From Collinsella sp. (GTDB lineage Bacteria; Actinomycetota; Coriobacteriia; Coriobacteriales; Coriobacteriaceae): a DNA stretch of 25,961 nucleotides. The notes below the pieces were generated by a model. The model saw only the letters and a list, made by a program, of their open reading frames with translations. It was not told the DNA's origin and searched no databases. This document shows, piece after piece, positions 1-6,625 of the stretch. The position numbers and the translations under genes were made by a program. Where the stretch lies: assembly GCA_014871545.1 (NCBI GenBank), contig WGSR01000003.1, forward strand, positions 1 through 25,961, given 5' to 3'. Within the stretch, counting starts at the first letter, position 1. Every line of letters starts with the position of its first letter.

Positions 1-2
1 GC

Positions 3-107
3 GCTCAGGGTGGCGTTTGCACGGGGCATTGCTCCAACAAAAAGACGTGCGCCGCGCTGAAAGGCGTCGACAAAATCGCCGAAGACTTGGGCCGCGGTAT
101 TAAATAA
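3..107 (+). CDS. C-terminal end of an unrecognised cysteine-rich protein (partial)
   Basis: Reading frame 3 is open from the left edge to a TAA at 105-107 and gives about 34 residues. It contains three cysteines in the pattern CxxxCxxxxxxC (VCTGHCSNKKTC), followed by a short amphipathic tail ending in GRGIK. The other two plus-strand frames are less credible: frame 1 stops at 58-60, and frame 2 gives an arginine-rich peptide. A terminator-like hairpin begins 14 bases after the stop, which fits a real gene end. The cysteine spacing suggests metal or Fe-S binding, but this is an inference. The family cannot be named from so short a piece. Confidence 0.6.
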   Translation, partial: AQGGVCTGHCSNKKTCAALKGVDKIAEDLGRGIK

Positions 108-120
108 GGTCTAGGCATCC

Positions 121-156
121 AAGCGCCTCGCGAGCATCCGTTCGCGGGGCGCTTTG
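121..156 (+). terminator. Hairpin terminator of the upstream partial gene
   Basis: AAGCGCCTCGCGA (121-133) pairs with TCGCGGGGCGCTT (142-154) over 13 positions with one T-G wobble and an 8-base loop. Only a short T run follows, so termination may be imperfect. It lies just after the stop at 107 and before the lacI-type gene. Confidence 0.6.
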
Positions 157-251
157 CACATTTGGGGGCGAGCGCGGCGAGTTGAAGAGTGATTTTGGGG
201 TATCGTTACCTGTACTGTTAATTGGCAACTTATCTATAACGGAGTATCCCC

Positions 252-1331
252 ATGAGCGCTCGCGTAACCATGAAGGACATAGCCGCCGAGCTTGGCGTTT
301 CCATCAATACCGTGCACAAGGCCCTGACGGGTAAAGCCGGCGTGAGCGAATCCGTGCGCTCCAAGGTGAATGCTAAGGCCGAGGCCATGGGTTACCATCG
401 CAATACGAGTGCCTCGAGCCTGCGCCGCAAGGATATCAACCTGGTGTTTTGCCTGCCCCGCGCATCGCGCGAGGGAGCGTACTTTTTCCGTTACCTGTGG
501 GAAGGCTGCAACCGCTTTGAGCAGGAGGTCATCGACCGGGGCATTACGGTTGAGCGTGTTGAATTTGGCGTGGGTGGCTACGCTGATGCGCTCGAGCAGA
601 TTGATGAGCGCCTGCAGGTAGGCGAGAAGATTGATGGCCTGCTTGCCTATGTTCCGAGCGATGACCGCGCAACCGAGCTTTTGAGGCAGATTGCCGAGGC
701 GGGTGTGGCGATCGAGCTCGTCGATGGCGACCGACCGCACCTCGATCGCCTGGGTGCCAGTCTGGCAGACTATTCCGCGGCGGGCAGTCTTATGGCAGAG
801 CAGGCGGCAAACCTGGTTCACGCTTCTGGGGCTGACGCCCGCGTGCTCCTGTTGGCGGGCGACCCCTATACCGATTCACACTATCTGACCGCCCGCGCCT
901 TCCATAATTACTTGCGCGAACGTGATATTCCATGGCAGGTTGAGGATCTTGCCGGCGCCCATGCGCAAGTCAAACAGCTCGAGCGCGAGCTTGAGCAGCG
1001 CTTGAGTGCGCCGGATGCTCCCGAGCTCATCTGTAGCGTTTTTGCCGTTGGTTCCGAGGTAGTCGCCAACGCGCTTGTTTCGAGCGGCAAGGCCGGCAAG
1101 GTCATGGTAATCGGCAACGACCTGTTCCCCGAGAGCGCCTTGGCCTTGCGTCGTGGCATCTTTACCAATATTGTCTATAAAGACCCGGTGAGCCTGGCCT
1201 ACCGCGGTGCCAAGACCTTGGGCGAGTATTTGCTGTGGGGTAAAACTCCGGCGGAGCCCGTGCAGAAGGGTGCTGTGGAGATGGTGTTTGCCAGCAACGT
1301 TGACCGTTACTGCAAACTCGCCGGAATCTAA
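252..1331 (+). CDS. LacI-family transcriptional regulator, probable regulator of the pectin/galacturonate locus
   Basis: A 359-residue protein of normal LacI/GalR length. Residues 7-26 form the helix-turn-helix (MKDIAAELGVSINTVHKALT), residues about 44-60 the hinge, and residues about 62-345 a periplasmic-binding-protein type sugar sensor. The recognition helix reads NTVHKAL where most family members have a TVSR-type sequence. The ATG follows GGAG at 241-244 with a 7-base gap. It lies immediately upstream of uxaC and is the only LacI-type gene in the window, so it is the natural candidate to bind the repeated GGTGAACGTTCACC palindromes ahead of the three downstream units; this is inferred. 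I find no such palindrome in front of its own start, so self-regulation through that site is not suggested. The inducer is unknown; a hexuronate or pectin-derived intermediate is likely. The protein is probably a repressor, because the sites overlap promoter elements. Confidence 0.9.
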   Translation: MSARVTMKDIAAELGVSINTVHKALTGKAGVSESVRSKVNAKAEAMGYHRNTSASSLRRKDINLVFCLPRASREGAYFFRYLWEGCNRFEQEVIDRGITVERVEFGVGGYADALEQIDERLQVGEKIDGLLAYVPSDDRATELLRQIAEAGVAIELVDGDRPHLDRLGASLADYSAAGSLMAEQAANLVHASGADARVLLLAGDPYTDSHYLTARAFHNYLRERDIPWQVEDLAGAHAQVKQLERELEQRLSAPDAPELICSVFAVGSEVVANALVSSGKAGKVMVIGNDLFPESALALRRGIFTNIVYKDPVSLAYRGAKTLGEYLLWGKTPAEPVQKGAVEMVFASNVDRYCKLAGI

Positions 1332-1394
1332 TGCGTTTAGTGAGTTCCCTATTTGCCGCGTACTTTTTGGTAGGGGTATCGAAAAGCTGTTTCG

Positions 1395-1436
1395 AAGGCC
1401 ACTGATGGCGAATCTGCCGTCAGCGGCCTTTCTTTG
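1395..1436 (+). terminator. Rho-independent terminator of the lacI-type gene
   Basis: AAGGCC-A-CTGATGGC (1395-1409) pairs with GCCGTCAG-C-GGCCTT (1416-1430) with one mismatch and one wobble. A six-base loop and a T-rich tail (TTTCTTT) follow. It separates the regulator transcript from the uxaC promoter. Confidence 0.8.
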
Positions 1437-1512
1437 TGTCGATCTAACGCAGGATTCATGGCCTTGGTAACCGTTAAGCGGCCAAAACCTACCGCTCACC
1501 CCGTGATGGTTA

Positions 1513-1526
1513 GGTGAACGTTCACC
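1513..1526. promoter_or_regulatory. LacI-type operator A1 (perfect palindrome)
   Basis: GGTGAACGTTCACC is a perfect 14-bp palindrome with the central CG typical of LacI-family operators. Its right half supplies the presumed -35 TTCACC (1521-1526) of the uxaC promoter. Its centre is 38 bp from that of operator A2. Confidence 0.8.
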
Positions 1527-1550
1527 CACAAACGATTTATGAACTAAGAT
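1521..1550 (+). promoter_or_regulatory. Presumed promoter of uxaC-uxaB-uxaA
   Basis: A -35-like TTCACC (1521-1526) and a -10-like TAAGAT (1545-1550) are separated by 18 bp. The -35 lies inside operator A1, and the -10 abuts operator A2, so bound regulator would block polymerase. The same layout recurs ahead of the transporter gene and, less clearly, the GH105 gene. Confidence 0.6.
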
Positions 1551-1564
1551 GGTGAACGTTCACC
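1551..1564. promoter_or_regulatory. LacI-type operator A2 (perfect palindrome)
   Basis: A second exact GGTGAACGTTCACC, placed directly after the presumed -10 and over the expected transcription start. An ATG at 1549 overlaps this site and is in frame with uxaC, but it is not the translation start. Confidence 0.8.
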
Positions 1565-1617
1565 TAGAGGATAGCGAGCGCATCGTGCGCCCGCTCCGCC
1601 AACAAAGGGGTTGTTTG

Positions 1618-3045
1618 ATGAAAAACTTCATGGACGATCAGGATTTCCTGCTGAGCACCAAGACCGGCGAGGAGCTGTTCCACAACTTTGCCGAGGGCAT
1701 GCCTATCGTCGACTACCACTGCCACATTTCTCCCAAGGAGATCTGGGACGACAAGCGTTTTGAGAACATCACCGAGGTTTGGCTGGGCGGTGACCACTAC
1801 AAGTGGCGCCTGATGCGTGCAAACGGCGTTGACGAGCGCTTCATTACCGGCGATGCCCCTGCTCGTGAGAAGTTCCAGAAGTGGGCCGAGACCCTGGGCC
1901 GTTGTGTGGGCAACCCCGTCTTTGAGTGGAGCCACCTGGAGCTTAAGCGTTACTTTGGCTACGAGGGCGTCCTTAACGGCAAAACCGCTCAGGAGGTCTG
2001 GGACCTTGCCAACGCCAAGCTCGCTGAGGCCAGCTTTACCTGCCGTAACCTGATCAAGCAGTCCAACGTCCGCATGATCTGCACTACCGACGACCCCGCC
2101 GACAGCTTTGAGTGGCACAAGAAGATTGCCGCCGACGACAGTTTTGACGTTCAGGTCGTTCCCGCCATGCGCCCCGATGCCGCGCTGCGTATCGAGCGTG
2201 GCCAGGAGTTCGCCGACTACTGCAAGCGCCTTTCCGAGGTTGCCGGCGTCGAGGTCAGCGACTTCGAGGGCATGAAGGCCGCCATCTCCAAGCGCTACGA
2301 TGTCGCCCACGAGCTGGGCTGCCGCGCTTCCGACCACGCACTCGACTACGTTATGTACGTTCCGGCCACCGCTGACGAGATCGAGGCCATCTTTGCCAAG
2401 GGCCTTGCCGCCGAGCCGCTTACCGAGGACGAGGTCCTCAAGTACAAGACGGCCTTTATGCAGTTCGTCGCCGGCGAGTATGTCCGCCTTGGCTGGGCCA
2501 TGCAGCTGCACTTTGGCTGCAAGCGTGACAACAACCGCGCTATGTTCGCCAAACTCGGTCCCGACACCGGCTACGATTGCATCTCAAACTACACGCCGTC
2601 CGACCAGCTGGCCGATTTCCTCAACTCCATCCAGGAGTCCACGGGTCTGCCCAAGACCATTCTGTACAGCCTGAACCCCATCGACAACACCATGATCGAT
2701 ACCGTGATGGGCTGCTTCCAGGAGGCTCCGACCGCAGGCAAGATCCAGAACGGTTCCGCCTGGTGGTTCAACGACAACGAGGTCGGTATGCGCGAGCAGC
2801 TCACGGCTCTGGCTAACGAGGGCGTGCTGGGCAACTTTGTGGGCATGCTTACCGATTCCCGCTCCTTCCTGTCCTACCCGCGTCACGAGTACTTCCGTCG
2901 CGTGCTGTGCGGCGTGATCGGCGAGTGGGTCGAGCAGGGCAAGTATCCGGCCGACATGGAGCTGCTGGGAGCCATCGTGCGCGACATCAGCTACAACAAC
3001 GCGGTCCGCTACTTTGGCTTTGACCTGGATACCGTCGAGGCCTAA
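1618..3045 (+). CDS. uxaC: Glucuronate/galacturonate isomerase UxaC
   Basis: Interconverts D-galacturonate and D-tagaturonate (and D-glucuronate and D-fructuronate), the first cytoplasmic step of hexuronate catabolism. The protein has 475 residues, close to the usual length of about 470. Near the N-terminus is the family metal-site motif DYHCHISPKEI (residues 32-42, His34 and His36), and similarity to UxaC is evident along the whole length. ATG 1618 was chosen because AAAGGGG (1604-1610) lies 7 bases ahead. The in-frame ATG at 1549 sits on operator A2 and has no ribosome site. It is the first gene of a three-gene unit followed by uxaB after 96 bp and uxaA. Expression is probably controlled by operators A1 and A2. 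Confidence 0.95.
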   Translation: MKNFMDDQDFLLSTKTGEELFHNFAEGMPIVDYHCHISPKEIWDDKRFENITEVWLGGDHYKWRLMRANGVDERFITGDAPAREKFQKWAETLGRCVGNPVFEWSHLELKRYFGYEGVLNGKTAQEVWDLANAKLAEASFTCRNLIKQSNVRMICTTDDPADSFEWHKKIAADDSFDVQVVPAMRPDAALRIERGQEFADYCKRLSEVAGVEVSDFEGMKAAISKRYDVAHELGCRASDHALDYVMYVPATADEIEAIFAKGLAAEPLTEDEVLKYKTAFMQFVAGEYVRLGWAMQLHFGCKRDNNRAMFAKLGPDTGYDCISNYTPSDQLADFLNSIQESTGLPKTILYSLNPIDNTMIDTVMGCFQEAPTAGKIQNGSAWWFNDNEVGMREQLTALANEGVLGNFVGMLTDSRSFLSYPRHEYFRRVLCGVIGEWVEQGKYPADMELLGAIVRDISYNNAVRYFGFDLDTVEA

Positions 3046-3070
3046 ACCCGCATCGAATCACACCGAACTC

Positions 3071-3105
3071 GGGAGCGCCGTTGCCACACGCGGCGCCCCC
3101 GTTTT
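3071..3105 (+). terminator. Intercistronic hairpin between uxaC and uxaB
   Basis: GGGAGCGCCG (3071-3080) pairs with CGGCGCCCCC (3091-3100) at 9 of 10 positions with a 10-base loop, followed by GTTTTG. The T run is weak, so this may attenuate transcription or protect the mRNA end rather than stop transcription fully. No operator precedes uxaB, so uxaB probably depends on read-through. Confidence 0.5.
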
Positions 3106-3141
3106 GCCTGCACGCTAACAGCAATCTAAGGAGAGACATCG

Positions 3142-4656
3142 ATGGAGAACATCAGCTACGAGACGCTCGAGAAGATCGGCTACAAGGGCTACCTGCTGCC
3201 CAAGGACGCGCCCGAGAAGGTTCTGCAATTTGGCGAGGGCAATTTCCTGCGCGCCTTCGTCGACCGCTTCTTTGACATGGGCAACGAGGCAACCGGCTGG
3301 AACGGCAAGGTTGTCATGGTCCAGCCCATCAGCGGCGCCTTTGGCTTTGCCGATGGTATCAACGCCCAGGACGACCTGTACACCGTGTTGGTGCGCGGCA
3401 AGGAGAACGGCAACACGGTTGACGAGTCCCGTGTGATCAGCGCCTGCAGCCGCTGCATCAACCCGTACCGCGAGGACGACTACCGCGCCATGATGGAGGT
3501 CGCCGTCTCCGACGATTTGGAGATTATCGTCTCCAACACCACCGAGGCCGGTATCGCCTACGACCCGTCCTGCAAGGCCGACGACATGCCGCCCGCGAGC
3601 TTCCCCGCCAAGCTTGCCCAGGTGCTCCACACCCGCTGGGCCGCCGGCAAGCCGGGCGTCATCGTGCTCGCCTGCGAGCTCATCGATCACAACGGCGAGG
3701 AGCTGCTGCGCATCATGAACCAGTACGTGAGCGACTGGGGCTGGGAGGACGAGTTCTCGCAGTGGATGGCCAACGACTGCACCGTCTGCACCACGCTTGT
3801 CGACACTATCGTCCCCGGCCGCATCCGCGACCCCAAGGAGGCCGCTGCCGTGGCCGAGCGCCTGGGCTACGAGGATCCCTTCCTGGCCGTGCGCGAGCCC
3901 TTCCAGATGTGGGGCATCCAGGGCGACGAGTCGCTTGCCGAGAAGCTCCCCTTCGTGAAGGCCGGCCTGCCGGGTGTCTTTGTTACCCCCGATGTCACCC
4001 CGTACAAGAAGCGCAAGGTTCGCATCCTCAATGGCGCCCACACCGCCTTCGTCCCGGGCTCCTGGGTTGCCGGCTTTGACATCGTGCGCGATTGCATGCA
4101 CGACGAGACCGTCCGCGGCTTCATGAACACCATGCTCTACGACGAGGTCATCCCGACGCTTGCCGCCGATCTGGACGTCGAGGACTGCAAGGCCTTTGCT
4201 GCCGCCGTCGAGAACCGCTTCGACAACCCGTTTATCGACCACGCGCTGCTCTCCATTTGCCTCAACTCCACGGCCAAATGGCGTGCTCGCGACCTGCCCA
4301 CGCTCAAGGACTATGTTGCCGAGACCGGCAACCTGCCCAAGTGCCTGGCGACGAGCCTCGCTACGCTCATCGCCTTCTATACTCAGGAGCTCGTTGCTCG
4401 CGAGGGCGATGGCCTGCACCTGCGCCGCGCCGACGGCACCGAGTACACCGCTCAGGACGATGCCTTCGTGCTCGATTTCTACGCCGCCCACGCCGGTGCA
4501 GACGATACCGAGCTGGTGCACGACGTGCTCACCAATGAGCAGATGTGGGGCGAGGACCTTACGCAGATCACCGGTCTCGAGGAGTTTGTCGTCAACGCGC
4601 TCACCGTCGTGCGTGTCGAGGGCGCCAAGCAGGCCTTCGCCAACGCTCAAGCGTAA
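3142..4656 (+). CDS. uxaB: Tagaturonate reductase UxaB (mannitol dehydrogenase family)
   Basis: Reduces D-tagaturonate to D-altronate with NADH in the cytoplasm. The 504-residue protein belongs to the long-chain mannitol dehydrogenase family. The N-terminal cofactor motif reads GEGNFLRAF (residues 31-39). The catalytic signature KxxxxNxxH is present as KVRILNGAH (Lys292, Asn297, His300). AAGGAG at 3128-3133 lies 8 bases before the ATG. The family also contains fructuronate and mannitol dehydrogenases. Altronate rather than mannonate as product is inferred from the next gene, an altronate dehydratase, and from the absence of uxuA. It lies 96 bp after uxaC and 75 bp before uxaA. Confidence 0.92.
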   Translation: MENISYETLEKIGYKGYLLPKDAPEKVLQFGEGNFLRAFVDRFFDMGNEATGWNGKVVMVQPISGAFGFADGINAQDDLYTVLVRGKENGNTVDESRVISACSRCINPYREDDYRAMMEVAVSDDLEIIVSNTTEAGIAYDPSCKADDMPPASFPAKLAQVLHTRWAAGKPGVIVLACELIDHNGEELLRIMNQYVSDWGWEDEFSQWMANDCTVCTTLVDTIVPGRIRDPKEAAAVAERLGYEDPFLAVREPFQMWGIQGDESLAEKLPFVKAGLPGVFVTPDVTPYKKRKVRILNGAHTAFVPGSWVAGFDIVRDCMHDETVRGFMNTMLYDEVIPTLAADLDVEDCKAFAAAVENRFDNPFIDHALLSICLNSTAKWRARDLPTLKDYVAETGNLPKCLATSLATLIAFYTQELVAREGDGLHLRRADGTEYTAQDDAFVLDFYAAHAGADDTELVHDVLTNEQMWGEDLTQITGLEEFVVNALTVVRVEGAKQAFANAQA

Positions 4657-4731
4657 ATTCCCGGTGCGGGCGCCAGACGGCTTGCCCGCGCCTCGACTTC
4701 TGCTCAACCTGTAGGGTTAGGACCATTTGTA

Positions 4732-6216
4732 ATGAACACTATCCAGATCAATCCGGCCGATAACGTGATCGTCGCGCTGTCGCCGCTTGCCAAGGGCACC
4801 GCCGTCGCGGTTCCCGGGGTGGGTGAGGTCGCTGCCGCGGAGGATATTCCGCAGGGCCACAAGATGGCCGTGCGTGCCATTGCGGCGGGGGAGAACGTTG
4901 TCAAGTACGGTCTTCCTATCGGCCATGTGACGGGCGACATCCAGCCCGGTCAGTGGCTTCATACGCATAACGTCAAGACCAACCTTTCGGGCGAGGTCGA
5001 GTACGTTTACAATCCGACGCATCCGGTCGTTGAGCCGGTTGAGCCCGAGACCTTTATGGGCTTCCGTCGCGCCGACGGCCGCGCCGCCACGCGCAACGAG
5101 CTGTGGATCATCCCCACGGTCGGCTGCGTCAACGAGGTCGCACGTGCCATGTGCGAGCAGGCTCAGGATCTGGTCGAGGGTTCGCTGGAGGGCGTCTATT
5201 ACTTTCCGCATCCGTTTGGCTGCTCGCAGACCGGCGCCGACCATGCCCAGACCCGTCGCCTGCTGGTAGCGCTCTCGCGTCACGCAAACGCTGCGGGCGT
5301 GCTGTTCCTGTCGCTCGGCTGCGAGAACTGCACGCATCAGCAGGTGCTCGACGAGCTGGGCGAGTACGATCACGAGCGCGTTCGCTTCCTTACCTGCCAA
5401 GATGTTGCCGACGAGCAGGTCGAAGGCCACAAGATTCTGTCTGAGCTGGCCGACCTGGCCAAGCAGGCCAAGCGTGAGCCCATTCCGGCCTCCGAGCTGG
5501 TCATTGGCCTTAAGTGCGGTGGCTCTGACGGTCTTTCGGGCATTACCGCCAACCCCACGATCGGTCGCGTGAGCGATATGCTCGTCGCCCGCGGTGGCAC
5601 GTCGGTGCTCACCGAGGTCCCCGAGATGTTTGGCGCCGAGAGCATTCTGCTCGATCGCTGCGAGGACGAGCAGGTGTTTAACGCCGCCTCCGACATGCTC
5701 AACGGCTTTAAGGATTACTTTATTAGCCATGGCGAGGTCGTCTACGAGAACCCGAGCCCCGGCAACAAGGATGGCGGCATCACCACACTCGAGGACAAGA
5801 GCTGCGGCTGCGTGCAAAAGGGCGGATCTGCCCCCATCGTCGACGTGCTGCCGTACGCCGGTCAGGCTACCAAGCATGGTCTGAACATGTTGTGCGGTCC
5901 GGGCAACGACATGGTATCCACCACGGCCCTGACGGCTGCCGGCTGCCACGTGATCCTGTTCTCGACCGGCCGCGGCACGCCGTTTGGTGCGCCGGCGCCT
6001 ACGCTCAAGGTGTTCACCAACCAGCGCCTGTGCGACCACAAGGCCAACTGGATGGACTTTAACGCCGGTGTGGTGGCTACGGGCGAGCGTACGCTCGATG
6101 AGGCTGCCGGCGATCTGTATCAGCTGGTGCTGGACACGGCGAGCGGCAAGCTTACCAGCGCCGAGCGTCGCGGCTGTCACGAGATCAGCATCTGGAAGGA
6201 CGGAGTCTGCCTGTAG
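4732..6216 (+). CDS. uxaA: Altronate dehydratase UxaA
   Basis: Dehydrates D-altronate to 2-keto-3-deoxy-D-gluconate. The 494 residues match the full-length enzyme. An N-terminal SAF domain (about residues 10-75) is followed from about residue 108 by the C-terminal UxaA domain. Conserved cysteine and glycine motifs are visible: PTVGCVNE, HPFGCSQTG, LGCENCTHQ, LKCGGSDG and KSCGCVQKG. The family is iron-dependent, and the cysteines fit that. The start ATG follows TTAGGA (4717-4722). It is the last gene of the hexuronate unit and is closed by a strong terminator at 6266. The kinase and aldolase needed to take the product to pyruvate and glyceraldehyde 3-phosphate are not in this window. Confidence 0.95.
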   Translation: MNTIQINPADNVIVALSPLAKGTAVAVPGVGEVAAAEDIPQGHKMAVRAIAAGENVVKYGLPIGHVTGDIQPGQWLHTHNVKTNLSGEVEYVYNPTHPVVEPVEPETFMGFRRADGRAATRNELWIIPTVGCVNEVARAMCEQAQDLVEGSLEGVYYFPHPFGCSQTGADHAQTRRLLVALSRHANAAGVLFLSLGCENCTHQQVLDELGEYDHERVRFLTCQDVADEQVEGHKILSELADLAKQAKREPIPASELVIGLKCGGSDGLSGITANPTIGRVSDMLVARGGTSVLTEVPEMFGAESILLDRCEDEQVFNAASDMLNGFKDYFISHGEVVYENPSPGNKDGGITTLEDKSCGCVQKGGSAPIVDVLPYAGQATKHGLNMLCGPGNDMVSTTALTAAGCHVILFSTGRGTPFGAPAPTLKVFTNQRLCDHKANWMDFNAGVVATGERTLDEAAGDLYQLVLDTASGKLTSAERRGCHEISIWKDGVCL

Positions 6217-6265
6217 CGATGACACGTTGAGCGCGTGATTGAATAAGCTGCTGCAAAGACTGGGC

Positions 6266-6302
6266 GATCCCGCCGAGGACAATCTCGGCGGGGTCGTTTT
6301 TC
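6266..6302 (+). terminator. Rho-independent terminator of the uxaCBA unit
   Basis: GATCCCGCCGAG (6266-6277) pairs with CTCGGCGGGGTC (6284-6295), 12 pairs including one wobble, with a six-base loop and a GTTTTTC tail. This is the strongest terminator in the locus and makes the following unit dependent on its own promoter. Confidence 0.9.
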
Positions 6303-6373
6303 GTTTCTCGTTGCGTTGTCGTGCACGGCTTTTTTGGGAAGGGTGCCCGGCACCTCCCTCATCTCCAGAGAAC

Positions 6374-6387
6374 AATGAACGTTCACC
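6374..6387. promoter_or_regulatory. LacI-type operator B0 (upstream auxiliary site)
   Basis: AATGAACGTTCACC matches the 14-bp consensus at 12 positions, with a perfect TGAACGTTCA core. Its centre is 120 bp upstream of operator B1, and the intervening DNA is AT-rich. It may serve as an auxiliary site for DNA looping, or mark a second upstream promoter with a possible -10 GATAAT at 6416-6421. Confidence 0.65.
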
Positions 6388-6452
6388 TAGTTGTTGCGTG
6401 GTGCTGAATCGACTTGATAATCAAAAATGCAGGGATTTTTTCATTTTCAGGC

Positions 6453-6481
6453 CCGTTCAACGGCAAAAAACGACCGTTCAA
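6453..6481 (+). repeat. Direct repeat of CCGTTCAA, 21-bp period
   Basis: CCGTTCAA occurs at 6453-6460 and again at 6474-6481, exactly two helical turns apart. It lies just upstream of an AT-rich GGATAATATAC and of operator B1. The spacing would suit a tandem-binding regulator. The repeats also resemble the right half of the LacI-type operator. No factor can be named. Confidence 0.35.
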
Positions 6482-6493
6482 GGATAATATACA

Positions 6494-6507
6494 AGTGAAC
6501 GTTCACC
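6494..6507. promoter_or_regulatory. LacI-type operator B1
   Basis: AGTGAACGTTCACC matches the consensus at 13 of 14 positions, with a perfect 12-bp GTGAACGTTCAC palindrome. Its right half forms the presumed -35 of the transporter promoter. Confidence 0.78.
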
Positions 6508-6530
6508 TATCATAAGCAATCGCGCATAAT
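6502..6530 (+). promoter_or_regulatory. Presumed promoter of the transporter-esterase unit
   Basis: TTCACC (6502-6507) and CATAAT (6525-6530) are 17 bp apart. The -35 lies inside operator B1, and the expected start falls in operator B2, as at uxaC. The leader to the ATG at 6626 would be about 90 bases. Confidence 0.6.
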
Positions 6531-6533
6531 CTA

Positions 6534-6547
6534 GCTAAACGTTCACC
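6534..6547. promoter_or_regulatory. LacI-type operator B2 (degenerate left half)
   Basis: GCTAAACGTTCACC keeps the right half-site but has a degenerate left half. Its centre is 40 bp from that of B1, matching the 38-bp and 41-bp spacing at the other two promoters. The right half is also the left arm of CGTTCA-CCC-TGAACG (6540-6554), a small hairpin in the leader. Confidence 0.6.
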
Positions 6548-6625
6548 CTGAACGGCATGCAGACAGACGTCGGTATGGACTCCAATGTCTTGTTCCAAGA
6601 CAATCGAGAAAAGAGAGGGAGCTCG

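Noticed and set aside
1549..1617. An in-frame ATG 23 codons upstream of the chosen uxaC start
   Set aside because: It overlaps operator A2 and the expected transcription start and has no ribosome binding site; ATG 1618 has AAAGGGG at a good distance and gives the family length.
3115..4707. A 530-codon open frame on the minus strand across uxaB, and similar long antisense frames across uxaA, the symporter and GH28
   Set aside because: They mirror strongly GC-biased coding genes, give low-complexity G/A/V/D/L-rich proteins with no known motif, and the plus-strand genes are certain.
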